This document shows positions 33,367 to 41,924 of a DNA stretch of 43,112 nucleotides, one piece after another (positions within the stretch are counted from its first letter, which is position 1; every line of letters begins with the position of its first letter). The notes under the pieces were generated by a model. It was not told where the DNA came from, ran no database searches, and saw only the letters and a program-made list of their open reading frames with translations. Both the position numbers and the translations under genes were made by a program. Source of the DNA: Saccharofermentans sp. (GTDB taxonomy: Bacteria; Bacillota; Clostridia; Saccharofermentanales; Saccharofermentanaceae); the NCBI GenBank assembly GCA_024403655.1, contig JAKSRK010000012.1, positions 1-43,112 on the forward strand, given 5' to 3'.

Positions 33367-33851
33367 CAACTTATTTGTTCCCGGGCAGTTTCGATCCTTT
33401 CACAAGAGGGCATCGAGATATAGCAAGACGTGCATCGAAGGTGTGTGATAAACTGTATGTATCGGTTATGCACAACGATGCAAAGAGTCATGTCTTTACT
33501 TCAGAAGAGAGAGTTTACATGGCAAGAGAATCCCTTAAGGATTATCCGAATATAGAGGTTCTGTGTTCGGACGGACTGCTTGTAGACGTATTCAGAGAGA
33601 AGCAATGTGATGCCGTAGTCAGAGGGATAAGATCTGAGACGGATTTCAGATACGAAGCAGAGATGGCACTTGCCAACAGGCTTCTGTATTCAGACTACGA
33701 AGTTGTGCTCTTACCGTGCAGGGACGATTTGTCACTTATAAGTTCGAGCATCGTTAAGGAAGTAGGTTACTACGGGGGAGATATTTCCAAGATGGTACCT
33801 TCACAGATCGTTGACTTCGTAGCTGAGAAATTAAAGAAAGGCAGGAATTAA
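33363..33851 (+). CDS. coaD: Phosphopantetheine adenylyltransferase
   Basis: CoaD transfers AMP from ATP to 4'-phosphopantetheine, the penultimate CoA step. The 162 residues have the nucleotidyltransferase motif PGSFDPFTRGH with the TxGH signature ending at H17, the VVRGIRSETDFRYE segment and the late ISSSIVKEVGYYGGDIS motif. It starts with TTG at 33363 inside the rsmD stop (TTGA), preceded by GAGGGGG. Size and motifs are standard. Confidence 0.95.
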   Translation: MTTYLFPGSFDPFTRGHRDIARRASKVCDKLYVSVMHNDAKSHVFTSEERVYMARESLKDYPNIEVLCSDGLLVDVFREKQCDAVVRGIRSETDFRYEAEMALANRLLYSDYEVVLLPCRDDLSLISSSIVKEVGYYGGDISKMVPSQIVDFVAEKLKKGRN

Positions 33852-33853
33852 CA

Positions 33854-34375
33854 ATGGACAACGTTAATTATTCACCTAATCAGGGTGCTCCCGCAGCGCA
33901 GCCCAGAAGCGCAGAACGATATGATCCCATCAGACATATCGATGAGCTTATCGAGATTTTGCGAGAAGCAAGCGGTGTTCCTTTTTCAGATAAGTGTTCC
34001 GTAGACAGAGGCGATATGATTGCTTCTCTCGAAGAACTTAAGAACAGACTTCCTGCTTCCGTAGCACAGTCCAACGATATCGTAATGAGAGCTCAGGAGA
34101 TTATCGGTACTGCAAGAGAGAAGAATAAGAAGATCGTCGACGATGCAAATCGTATGTATGCTTCCAAGGTTAATGACCATGAGATTACAAGAGGAGCAAG
34201 AGACGAAGCGGAGAACATTATTATGGCCGCTGAAGCTCAGGCTGACGAACTCCGTAAGCAGGCTCACATTTATGTTAAGCAGCTTCTTCAGAATGCAAAC
34301 ATTACACTGAGCGAGAGCATAGCAAAGATACAAACTAATCTGTCAGAGATTGATACGACCATCGATTCGATGTAA
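33854..34375 (+). CDS. Coiled-coil protein, DivIVA/ATP synthase b-like helical region, unknown
   Basis: A 173-residue soluble, mainly helical protein. After a disordered, Gln/Pro/Ala-rich 20 residues comes a conserved-looking helix pair (DPIRHIDELIEILREASGVPFSDKCSVDRGDMIASLEELKNRLP) typical of a clostridial family found downstream of coaD. A long amphipathic helix (about 75-160; EKNKKIVDDANRMYASKVNDHEIT) follows that resembles the b-subunit/DivIVA coiled coils. The family is annotated ATPase or hypothetical; no nucleotide motif is visible. It starts 2 bases after coaD and ends the operon at a strong terminator. Confidence 0.78.
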   Translation: MDNVNYSPNQGAPAAQPRSAERYDPIRHIDELIEILREASGVPFSDKCSVDRGDMIASLEELKNRLPASVAQSNDIVMRAQEIIGTAREKNKKIVDDANRMYASKVNDHEITRGARDEAENIIMAAEAQADELRKQAHIYVKQLLQNANITLSESIAKIQTNLSEIDTTIDSM

Positions 34376-34406
34376 TCGAGACATTTTACTGACATAACCG
34401 CGTGAA

Positions 34407-34441
34407 CACCCCGGCTGCCCCCATCGGCCGGGGTGATTTTT
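34407..34441 (+). terminator. Strong intrinsic terminator after the ftsZ-coaD operon
   Basis: CACCCCGGC (34407-34415) pairs perfectly with GCCGGGGTG (34427-34435) around an 11-base loop, followed by ATTTTT. It ends the long unit that begins at the ftsZ promoter. Confidence 0.92.
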
Positions 34442-34501
34442 ATAGTGGCAAAGGAAAACGGTGCAGCGTCCGGCAAATTAGAAATACGGTTTTATTCTCC
34501 T

Positions 34502-34529
34502 TTGGAAAGATATAAAATCTTAGTATAGA
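34502..34529 (+). promoter_or_regulatory. Candidate promoter of the ATPase/TOPRIM-hemW unit
   Basis: TTGGAA (34502-34507) and TATAGA (34524-34529) are 16 bases apart, predicting a start near 34536 and a very short leader. A second -10-like TATAAA (34511-34516) lacks a good -35. Confidence 0.45.
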
Positions 34530-34546
34530 TACAGAATAAGGCGGGC

Positions 34547-35773
34547 ATGGATATGATACTCGGATTTGAGATAACTAACTTCGATGTGTTCGACTACGAT
34601 AAGTTCGGAATGCTTATAGATGATTCGGCATCAATTGCAAATGGTGACAGACATAAGGAAGAAGTCATAAGACTTCGTAATCTTAATGCTCTTATAGGGA
34701 GAAATAATACAGGTAAGACCTGTTTCCTTAAGGCGTTGTCTTTTGTAAAAAGATGCATCATGTACGATGTTGCTTCTGCAGCAACCATGGATCAGCGTCC
34801 CGGCTTTTCCAACCTTATAATCAGGAAGGATCAGGAGGCAAACTTTAAACTCTTCTTCAGAATAAGGGAACGCAGAAGTAAGGAAGAATATTATATCCAG
34901 TATGAGCTCTCGATAGCTCCTTCCAGGTTCGGAAGCCCGATAGTAAGTCGCGAGAAGATAGTAAGATCGGTTAAGCAGGACGGTAAGATTCATATGCAAA
35001 CTGTCCTTGATCTTGATAACGGTAGCGGAAGTATTACCGACAGCGAAGGTAATACAAGGCAGACATCCATACCTAATGAGCATATGACAGCACTTGGCGC
35101 ATACGGCAAGATAGGTGAATACCGCGAGATGAGCTGCATCTATAACGAGATTAACAGATGGTTCTTCTGTCAGTTCTCTTCCAAGGGCATCAACAGTTAC
35201 TATTCTGACGGAAATGCTCCGGGAGGACATAAACATCTCTCAAGTACAGGTTCTAATATCAGTAATGTTCTGTCTTATATGAAGGAGACTAACGAAGACG
35301 AATACAATAGAACAGTAAAAGAAATCAAAGCTAAGATTCCTTCCATGAGAACAAAGAAGAATCTTTCCAGGGAATTTGAAGAGAGCCCTGACAAGCTTTT
35401 CCTCTACCTTCTTTTACTCAGAGATCCGGATCCTCATTCTACTATCTTTATTGAGACTCCGGACAAGGATCTTTATCACGACATGGTAGATGTTCTTGCG
35501 GATGAGATGAGAGAATTTACTTTAAGAAATCCCTATTCGCAGGTAATCTTCTCCACGCATAACCCGTATATAATTGAGAGCATGTCTCCGAGGGAGGTAT
35601 GGGTATTTGAGCGCTGTTTCGAATCGGATGAAGAAGACGGAGACAGAGTGAGAATCAGATGTGCGGGATCTGATCCCGTAGTGGATGCTTTATTCCGCCA
35701 GGGTGTAGGCATGGGTGCCATCTGGTATGGCGGCCACTTGGATAATAACGGCGGTTTTGAGTACGAGGAGTAA
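34547..35773 (+). CDS. OLD/AAA_21-like ATPase, first gene of a two-gene cassette with a TOPRIM-like partner
   Basis: A 408-residue ABC/OLD-type ATPase. The N-terminal region has a clean Walker A, GRNNTGKT (residues 51-58), followed by a helical and sheet region. The C-terminal part has the usual end of these ATPases: a signature-like stretch, a Walker B-like strand and an H-loop (STHNP, S336-P340). Two motifs are degraded: where an LSDGT/LSGGQ-like signature is expected the sequence reads EESPDKLFLYLLLL, and the Walker B core reads FIETPDKDLYHD (E303, T304) instead of the usual DEPE. The last residues (GMGAIWYGGHLDNNGG) resemble the tail of ATPases paired with DUF4276 proteins. The start could be 34547 or 34553. 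Its function is unknown. Confidence 0.8.
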   Translation: MDMILGFEITNFDVFDYDKFGMLIDDSASIANGDRHKEEVIRLRNLNALIGRNNTGKTCFLKALSFVKRCIMYDVASAATMDQRPGFSNLIIRKDQEANFKLFFRIRERRSKEEYYIQYELSIAPSRFGSPIVSREKIVRSVKQDGKIHMQTVLDLDNGSGSITDSEGNTRQTSIPNEHMTALGAYGKIGEYREMSCIYNEINRWFFCQFSSKGINSYYSDGNAPGGHKHLSSTGSNISNVLSYMKETNEDEYNRTVKEIKAKIPSMRTKKNLSREFEESPDKLFLYLLLLRDPDPHSTIFIETPDKDLYHDMVDVLADEMREFTLRNPYSQVIFSTHNPYIIESMSPREVWVFERCFESDEEDGDRVRIRCAGSDPVVDALFRQGVGMGAIWYGGHLDNNGGFEYEE

Positions 35774-35775
35774 GT

Positions 35776-36465
35776 ATGCATATAGAGATACTTACAGAAG
35801 ATAAGTCAGGTGCCATAGTGGTACAAAGACTTGCTCAGAGAATTTGCGACGGTATAGGAGCTGAGGTTCAGATTTCCGTAAGACCTCACAGGGGCTGCGG
35901 AAGTATTCCAAAAGAACCTGACTTAAGACCTCCTAAGTTCGCAAGTGCTCTTCTTGACCTGCTTCCCGCCAAGTGCAGAGCTTATAACGAAGTTTATAAG
36001 GGAACTGATACCATTCTTGCGGTAGTGATGGATTCGGATGATCATTCTCCGGATGAACTTCGCAGGACTCTTTACTCATGCTGTAAAAAGTATGCTCCCG
36101 ACGTCAGGTCCGTAATCGGAATTTGTACTGAGGAGATTGAAGCCTGGCTCTTAGGAGACAGGAACGCCATTGTAACTGCTTACCCGGAATATAGCGAAGA
36201 CGCGTTGGACGAGTATGAACAGGACAGCGTTTGCGGCACCTGGGAAGCTCTTTGCAAAGTGGTGTGCCCCGATACATATGAGCAGCTAATTGACATAGGC
36301 TATCCCGCCATAGGTCACTATAAGGCAAGGTGGGCAGAGGAAATCTCCCGCTATATGGACCCTGAGAAGAATATATCGCCGTCATTTTTGACATTTAAGA
36401 TGGCATTTCTTACTGCCATCCGTAAGCCCGAACCCATTAAGGGACATAACTACAGGTCTTTCTGA
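35776..36465 (+). CDS. DUF4276-family TOPRIM-like protein
   Basis: A 229-residue protein that starts MHIEILTEDKSG, where E8 is placed like the TOPRIM glutamate, followed by a VVMDSDDHSP strand with D86 and D88 in the DxD position. The EEIEAWLLGD motif (119-128) is a hallmark of the DUF4276 family. TOPRIM folds act as nucleases, topoisomerases or primases; the catalytic pattern here looks intact. It starts 2 bases after the ATPase stop, behind a GAGGAG at 35765-35770, and ends in a TGATG overlap with hemW, so the three genes form one translational unit. I infer a protein that works with the ATPase, possibly as the effector nuclease. Confidence 0.78.
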   Translation: MHIEILTEDKSGAIVVQRLAQRICDGIGAEVQISVRPHRGCGSIPKEPDLRPPKFASALLDLLPAKCRAYNEVYKGTDTILAVVMDSDDHSPDELRRTLYSCCKKYAPDVRSVIGICTEEIEAWLLGDRNAIVTAYPEYSEDALDEYEQDSVCGTWEALCKVVCPDTYEQLIDIGYPAIGHYKARWAEEISRYMDPEKNISPSFLTFKMAFLTAIRKPEPIKGHNYRSF

Positions 36466-37589
36466 TGGGCAGACATATCTACGTACATATTCCGTTCTGC
36501 GAGAGCAAGTGTCCTTACTGCAGCTTCTATTCGGAAGCGGGTTCTTCACGTATGTCCGAATATTTTGAGTCGCTTATAAAAGAGATTGATGGCGAAATGC
36601 TGCAAGCGGAAGATGATCCTTCCATGTGCGACACAGTATACTTTGGAGGAGGTACGCCTTCCGTTCCGGACGAAGCATTAATATGCAAAGTACTTTCTTT
36701 AATAATAAGTAAGTACCATATCGATCCTGCTTCTTCTGAGATAACGATAGAAGTTAATCCGCATTCTTTTTCCTATGCCAAAGGCCTGGCTTATAAGAAA
36801 GCGGGCTTTAACCGCATCTCTATGGGAATACAGTCTCTTCACGACGACTGCTTAAGGACTTTGGGCAGGCTTCACGACAGGAAAAGGGCTATCGAAGCTT
36901 TAAAGGAAGCAAGGGAAGCGGGCTTTACTAACCTGTCGGGAGATCTTATTATCGGAGTTCCGGGGCAAAGCCTTGAGGACGTTCTTTCCGATGCGGATGC
37001 TCTTATTGAAAGCGGAGTTACACATATAAGTACTTACTCTCTTTCGATAGAAGAAGGCACCGTATTCATGAAAAGATACGGTGATACGCTGGACAATCCG
37101 GATATACAGGAAGAAGAGAGGCGTATCTACCACGCTTTAAGAGATCATCTTAAAAGCAGCGGCTTTATTCCATATGAGATAAGCAACAGTGCCAGAGAGG
37201 GCTTCAGAAGCAGACATAACGACTCCTACTGGAGAGCGGTCGAATACTATGGATTCGGCGCCGGATCTCACGGCTATATCAAAGGACAAAGATACGGACA
37301 TGAGGATAATATAGACGCTTATATAAGTGAGCCGTTAAGGAAAAATGTGGAAGAGGTCTTAACAGAAGAAGATAAGATGACAGAATATGCCATGCTTATG
37401 TTAAGAACGGCAGACGGCATTACGAATGAAGGCTTCAGAAGAAGATTCGCTATGGATATCCCCGTAACTATAAAAGAGAAGATGGATTCTCTTGTTCAAA
37501 AGAAGCTTTGCGAGAGGACAGATGACGGCATAAGACTTAGCAGATACGGTCTTGATTATGCCAATATAGCCTTTATGGAATTCCTCTAA
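36465..37589 (+). CDS. hemW: HemW haem chaperone, radical-SAM family
   Basis: HemW is a HemN-like radical SAM protein that binds haem and inserts it into target enzymes; it is not a coproporphyrinogen oxidase. The 374 residues have the CESKCPYC cluster motif (C12-x3-C16-x2-C19), the radical SAM barrel (GGGTPS, then GIQSLHDDCLRTLGR) and the haem-binding HNDSYW motif in the C-terminal third (about 245-255). The ATG overlaps the preceding stop (TGATG). The gene usually sits between lepA and hrcA in Firmicutes; here lepA is missing and the ATPase/TOPRIM pair takes its place. Confidence 0.93.
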   Translation: MGRHIYVHIPFCESKCPYCSFYSEAGSSRMSEYFESLIKEIDGEMLQAEDDPSMCDTVYFGGGTPSVPDEALICKVLSLIISKYHIDPASSEITIEVNPHSFSYAKGLAYKKAGFNRISMGIQSLHDDCLRTLGRLHDRKRAIEALKEAREAGFTNLSGDLIIGVPGQSLEDVLSDADALIESGVTHISTYSLSIEEGTVFMKRYGDTLDNPDIQEEERRIYHALRDHLKSSGFIPYEISNSAREGFRSRHNDSYWRAVEYYGFGAGSHGYIKGQRYGHEDNIDAYISEPLRKNVEEVLTEEDKMTEYAMLMLRTADGITNEGFRRRFAMDIPVTIKEKMDSLVQKKLCERTDDGIRLSRYGLDYANIAFMEFL

Positions 37590-37632
37590 GATATGCCTGT
37601 GTGGCAAAGATGAGGTATCGGTCAAAAGCAAA

Positions 37633-37661
37633 TTGACTTTCTTTGACGTTGATAGTATATT
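37633..37661 (+). promoter_or_regulatory. Promoter of the hrcA heat-shock operon
   Basis: TTGACT (37633-37638) and TATATT (37656-37661) with a 17-base spacer fit sigma-A well and predict a start near 37668, inside the CIRCE element. Confidence 0.75.
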
Positions 37662-37665
37662 GTAT

Positions 37666-37692
37666 TTGGCACTCAGTGATGCTGAGTGCTAA
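37666..37692 (+). promoter_or_regulatory. CIRCE operator (HrcA-binding)
   Basis: The sequence TTGGCACTC-9-GAGTGCTAA is the CIRCE consensus (TTAGCACTC-N9-GAGTGCTAA) with one change, G for A at position 3 of the left arm. It overlaps the predicted transcription start, so HrcA should repress its own operon by blocking initiation, relieved on heat shock through GroE-dependent loss of HrcA activity. Confidence 0.95.
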
Positions 37693-37716
37693 AACGATAG
37701 AAGGGAGCGGACAAAG

Positions 37717-38775
37717 ATGAGTCTTGATGACAGAAAAAAGAAAGTCCTTCAGGCAATAGTAGATGACTATGTATCCACATATGAGCCCGTAGGTTCCAAG
37801 TCTCTTATCGAGCGACATAACTTTACTGTAAGTTCCGCTACTCTTCGTAATGAGATGGCTGAGCTGGAGAAGCTGGGTCTTATTGAGAAGCCTCACACTT
37901 CAGCAGGACGTATTCCTTCGGATAAGGGTTACAGAGAGTATGTAGATTCGCTTATGCACCCTGATATTCTTACCCTGGAGGAACAGGAAGAGATATCATT
38001 CAGAATTACCGACAGCGTGCATGAAGTAACTGATCTTCTGAAGAATGCTACCAACGCTTTGTCGGAGTCTACAGGATTCGTATCTCTTGCCATGACGCCC
38101 AAGCTTAACGGATCTTTCCTGACACAGCTTAAGATGCTCATGATCGAACCGGGCAAGGCACTTGTAGTAGTAGTTTTGTCAGCGGGTGTCGTTAAGGACA
38201 AGGTAGTACGTATCCCTAACTTCCTTACTAACGAGCAGATTATGCAGATAAGTAGTGCAGTCGAGAAGAATCTTTACGGAAAGCCTTTGGATGAGATTAC
38301 TCTTATTACTCTCGCTTCTTCCGTTAAGGGCTCAGAGGTTCCCGAGTCCCTGATGAATCAGGTTATCTACGAAGCATATGTTGCCATCAAGCAGGCTGAT
38401 AAACTTGACCTTTATCTTGAAGGTGAACACAGAATGCTGTCGCTTCCGGATTTTTCCGAACTCGGAAGAGCAAGAGATCTTCTCGGAACTTTATCACACG
38501 ACGGCATGGTCGCTGGATATGTAAATGAGATCGAGAAGTCAGCCGAGAATATGGGAGACAAGAATGATTCCTACATGATAAGAATCGGTCAGGAGATTGC
38601 GCTTGAGGGACTCGAGGACTGCAGCTTCGTTACGACAACTTATAATGTCGGTGATACTTTGTCAGGTAATATCGGAGTCATCGGTCCCAAGAGAATGGAT
38701 TATTCCAAGGTTATCTCGCAGGTCAACTTCGTCAGGAAGAAGTTAAATGACGAGATCAAACGATTAAGCGAATAA
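37717..38775 (+). CDS. hrcA: Heat-inducible repressor HrcA
   Basis: HrcA represses CIRCE-controlled chaperone genes; GroEL keeps it active, and unfolded proteins titrate GroEL on stress. The 352 residues have the N-terminal winged helix (KKVLQAIVDDYVSTYEPVGSKSL, SSATLRNEMAELEKLGLIE, HTSAGRIPSDKGYREYVD) and a C-terminal GAF-like dimer domain. An AAGGGAG site precedes the ATG. First gene of the dnaK operon, directly behind its own operator. Confidence 0.96.
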   Translation: MSLDDRKKKVLQAIVDDYVSTYEPVGSKSLIERHNFTVSSATLRNEMAELEKLGLIEKPHTSAGRIPSDKGYREYVDSLMHPDILTLEEQEEISFRITDSVHEVTDLLKNATNALSESTGFVSLAMTPKLNGSFLTQLKMLMIEPGKALVVVVLSAGVVKDKVVRIPNFLTNEQIMQISSAVEKNLYGKPLDEITLITLASSVKGSEVPESLMNQVIYEAYVAIKQADKLDLYLEGEHRMLSLPDFSELGRARDLLGTLSHDGMVAGYVNEIEKSAENMGDKNDSYMIRIGQEIALEGLEDCSFVTTTYNVGDTLSGNIGVIGPKRMDYSKVISQVNFVRKKLNDEIKRLSE

Positions 38776-38808
38776 AAGAATAACAATATAAGAAGGAGGA
38801 CATTAATA

Positions 38809-39399
38809 ATGTCAGATAAAGAGGAACTCGAGTTCCCGAACTCTGAAGATACAGAAGATATCGAAGAGATCGTCTTCGGCGAAGAGACTATGGATAAGCC
38901 CGAAGATAACAATGCGGAAGAAGAGAATAAGGAAGCAGCAACTGAGAAGGCGGATGATTCCGATGACAAGATTGCTGAGCTTGAGAAGAGATATATGACT
39001 CTCTTTGCAGAGTATGAGAACTTCAGAAGAAGAAGTGCAAAGGAGAAGGAAGATCTCTATGCAAGTGCCGTTGCCAACGTAACTAAGGATTGGCTCGGAG
39101 TAATTGATAATATTGACAGAGCATTGGATGCCGGCAAGAATGCGGATGAGAGTTCCGTTGAGAAGGTTATCCAGGGTATCGAGCTTATCGGTAAGCAGGC
39201 AACTGACGTACTTGCAAAGCTCGGTGTAGAGGAGATCGAATGCACAAGAGGCAGCAAGTTCGATCCCAATCTTCATGAGGCTGTAATGCATGTTGATGAC
39301 GACCAGCTCGGTGAGCAGGAAGTCGCAGCAGTGTTTCAGAAGGGATATATCTATAAGGATCGCGTAGTAAGACACGCGGTCGTACAGGTAGCAAATTAA
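38809..39399 (+). CDS. grpE: Nucleotide exchange factor GrpE
   Basis: GrpE releases ADP from DnaK and also serves as a thermosensor. The 196 residues have a Glu/Asp-rich N-terminal region (about 1-60), a long coiled-coil helix ([20 protein letters not shown]), the conserved helical core, and a beta-domain ending with [14 protein letters not shown] and [11 protein letters not shown]. It follows hrcA by 33 bases behind AAGGAGG. Standard length. Confidence 0.96.
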   Translation: MSDKEELEFPNSEDTEDIEEIVFGEETMDKPEDNNAEEENKEAATEKADDSDDKIAELEKRYMTLFAEYENFRRRSAKEKEDLYASAVANVTKDWLGVIDNIDRALDAGKNADESSVEKVIQGIELIGKQATDVLAKLGVEEIECTRGSKFDPNLHEAVMHVDDDQLGEQEVAAVFQKGYIYKDRVVRHAVVQVAN

Positions 39400-39422
39400 T
39401 TCTTATAAAAGGAGAACAAACT

Positions 39423-40025
39423 ATGGAAAGTATTTTAAGATCAAGCCTGGTTCCTACGGTAATTGAGTCTTCAAGCCGCGGTGAGCGCGCATACGATATC
39501 TATTCAAGACTTCTTAAGGAGCGTATCGTTATCCTTTCCGAGGAAGTAAACCATGTAACAGCAAGCCTTATTACGGCTCAGCTTCTCTTCCTTGAAGCAG
39601 AGGATCCCGATAAGGATATTCAGTTCTATATCAACAGCCCCGGAGGATCCGTTACAGACGGTCTCATGATTTACGACACAATGAAGCTTATTAAGCCTGA
39701 CGTTCAGACAATCTGCATGGGTATGGCAGCTTCCATGGGTTCCGTACTTCTTGCAGCAGGTACTAAGGGCAAGAGATGCATCCTTCCTAATGCAGAGGTA
39801 ATGATTCACCAGCCTTTGGGCGGCGCTCAGGGTCAGGCAACAGAGATCCTTATCGCAGCTGAGCACATCAAGGATACAAGAACAAGACTTAATCAGATCC
39901 TTGCTGATGCATGCGGAAGACCTCTTGAGGATCTTATGAGAGACACAGACAGAGATCACTGGATGACAGCTCAGGAAGCACTTGAATACGGTATCGTAGA
40001 CAAGATCCTTGAGAGCAAGAAATAA
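39423..40025 (+). CDS. clpP: ATP-dependent Clp protease proteolytic subunit
   Basis: ClpP forms the tetradecameric serine peptidase that degrades unfolded proteins delivered by ClpX, ClpC or ClpA. The 200 residues contain the catalytic triad: S104 in GMAASMGS, H129 in MIHQPLGG, and D178 in DTDRDHW. The start is supported by AAAGGAG. In most Firmicutes clpP is alone or with clpX and controlled by CtsR. Here it lies between grpE and dnaK, so it shares the CIRCE control of the chaperone operon. Confidence 0.96.
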   Translation: MESILRSSLVPTVIESSSRGERAYDIYSRLLKERIVILSEEVNHVTASLITAQLLFLEAEDPDKDIQFYINSPGGSVTDGLMIYDTMKLIKPDVQTICMGMAASMGSVLLAAGTKGKRCILPNAEVMIHQPLGGAQGQATEILIAAEHIKDTRTRLNQILADACGRPLEDLMRDTDRDHWMTAQEALEYGIVDKILESKK

Positions 40026-40052
40026 GAATAAAGAATTTGGAGGAATATAAAA

Positions 40053-41924
40053 ATGGCAAAGGTAATCGGTATCGACTTAGGTACAACTAATTCATGCGTA
40101 GCAGTTATGGAGGGATCTGAGACAGTAGTAATCCCCAATCCCGAAGGTAACAGAACAACTCCTTCAGTTGTTGCTTTCGCAAAAGACGGCGAGAGACTTA
40201 TCGGTCAGGTAGCAAAGCGTCAGGCTGTAACTAACCCTGACAAAACTATCCAGTCTATCAAGAGAGAGATGGGTACAGATTATAAGGTAGAGATTGACGA
40301 CAAGAAGTTCACTCCTCAGGAGATCTCCGCAATGATCCTCACAAAGCTTAAGAGCGATGCAGAGGCTTACCTCGGACAGCCCGTTTCCCAGGCAGTTATC
40401 ACTGTTCCCGCATACTTCACAGACGCTCAGCGTCAGGCTACAAAGGATGCAGGTAAGATTGCCGGTCTTGAAGTTCTTCGTATCGTAAACGAGCCTACAG
40501 CAGCTTCACTTGCTTATGGTCTTGATAAGGAGAACGATCAGAAGATCCTTGTATTCGACCTTGGTGGTGGTACATTCGACGTATCAATCCTTGATATCGC
40601 TGACGGCGTATTCGAGGTTCTTGCTACAGCAGGTAACAACAGACTCGGTGGTGACGACTTCGATAACAAGATCGTTGATTATCTTGTAGATACATTCAAG
40701 TCTTCTGACGGAGTTGATTTGAGAAACGACAGAATGGCTATGCAGAGACTTCGTGAGGCTGCAGAGAAGTCAAAGATTGAACTTTCCGGTACAATGTCTT
40801 CCAACATTAACCTCGCTTATATCACAGCAGATGCTACAGGTCCCAAGCACATGGATATCACTCTTACAAGAGCTAAGTTCGATGAGCTTACAGCTGATCT
40901 TGTACAGAAGACAATGGATCCCGTTAAGAGAGCTATGACTGATGCAGGCGTATCTCCCTCAGATATCGATAAGATCCTCCTTGTAGGTGGTTCTACAAGA
41001 ATCCCTGCAGTTCAGGATGCAGTTAAGAACTACTTCGGTAAGGAGCCTTTCAAGGGTATCAACCCCGATGAGTGTGTTGCTATCGGTGCTGCTATCCAGG
41101 CTGCAGTTCTTACAGGTGATGTTAAGGGACTTCTTCTTCTCGATGTTACACCCCTTTCACTTGGTATCGAGACAATGGGTGGCGTATTCACAAAGATGAT
41201 CGAGAGAAATACAACTATCCCTACAAAGAAGAGCATGGTATTCTCTACAGCTGCTGACGGACAGACACAGGTTGATGTACATGTACTTCAGGGTGAGCGT
41301 GAGATGGCTGCTTACAACAAGAGCCTCGGTAACTTCATCCTCGACGGTATCGCTCCTGCTCCCCGTGGTGTACCTCAGATTGAAGTTACTTTCGATATCG
41401 ATGCTAACGGTATCGTTAACGTATCTGCTAAGGATAAGGGAACAGGCCGTGAGCAGAAGATTACAATCACAGCTTCTTCTAACATGAGCGACGAAGATAT
41501 CCAGAAGGCTATCAAGGAAGCAGAGCTTCACGCAGCTGAGGATAAGGAGCGCAAGGAGAAGGTTGAAGTTAAGAATCAGGCTGAGTCCACTGTATACCAG
41601 ACAGAGAAGACTCTTAACGATATGGGTGACAAGCTTTCCGACGATGATAAGGCTCCCGTTAATGAGGCTCTTACAAAGCTTAAGGATGCAATTGCAAAGG
41701 ACGATACCGATGCAATGAAGACTGAGACAGAGGCAGTTACACAGGCTCTCTACAAGATTTCCGAGAAGCTTTATCAGGCAGCAGGCGGTGCAGCTTCCGG
41801 TGCTCCCAATCCCGAGGATTTCGCAGGTTACGGTGCAGGTCCTGACGCAGGTGCTAACCCTTTCACAACAGGCGATGCTAATGAAGGCGGCGACGGCTTC
41901 AAGAATGCAGGCGGAGACTTCTGA
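40053..41924 (+). CDS. dnaK: Hsp70 chaperone DnaK
   Basis: DnaK binds exposed hydrophobic peptides in an ATP-driven cycle assisted by DnaJ and GrpE. The 623 residues have the nucleotide-binding domain (about 1-360, [43 protein letters not shown]), the substrate-binding domain (about 370-510) and a helical lid. The C-terminus is a Gly/Asn/Ala/Asp-rich tail (about 580-623) ending NAGGDF, with no EEVD-like motif. A GGAGG site precedes the ATG. Its end overlaps dnaJ (TGATG). Confidence 0.98.
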   Translation: MAKVIGIDLGTTNSCVAVMEGSETVVIPNPEGNRTTPSVVAFAKDGERLIGQVAKRQAVTNPDKTIQSIKREMGTDYKVEIDDKKFTPQEISAMILTKLKSDAEAYLGQPVSQAVITVPAYFTDAQRQATKDAGKIAGLEVLRIVNEPTAASLAYGLDKENDQKILVFDLGGGTFDVSILDIADGVFEVLATAGNNRLGGDDFDNKIVDYLVDTFKSSDGVDLRNDRMAMQRLREAAEKSKIELSGTMSSNINLAYITADATGPKHMDITLTRAKFDELTADLVQKTMDPVKRAMTDAGVSPSDIDKILLVGGSTRIPAVQDAVKNYFGKEPFKGINPDECVAIGAAIQAAVLTGDVKGLLLLDVTPLSLGIETMGGVFTKMIERNTTIPTKKSMVFSTAADGQTQVDVHVLQGEREMAAYNKSLGNFILDGIAPAPRGVPQIEVTFDIDANGIVNVSAKDKGTGREQKITITASSNMSDEDIQKAIKEAELHAAEDKERKEKVEVKNQAESTVYQTEKTLNDMGDKLSDDDKAPVNEALTKLKDAIAKDDTDAMKTETEAVTQALYKISEKLYQAAGGAASGAPNPEDFAGYGAGPDAGANPFTTGDANEGGDGFKNAGGDF

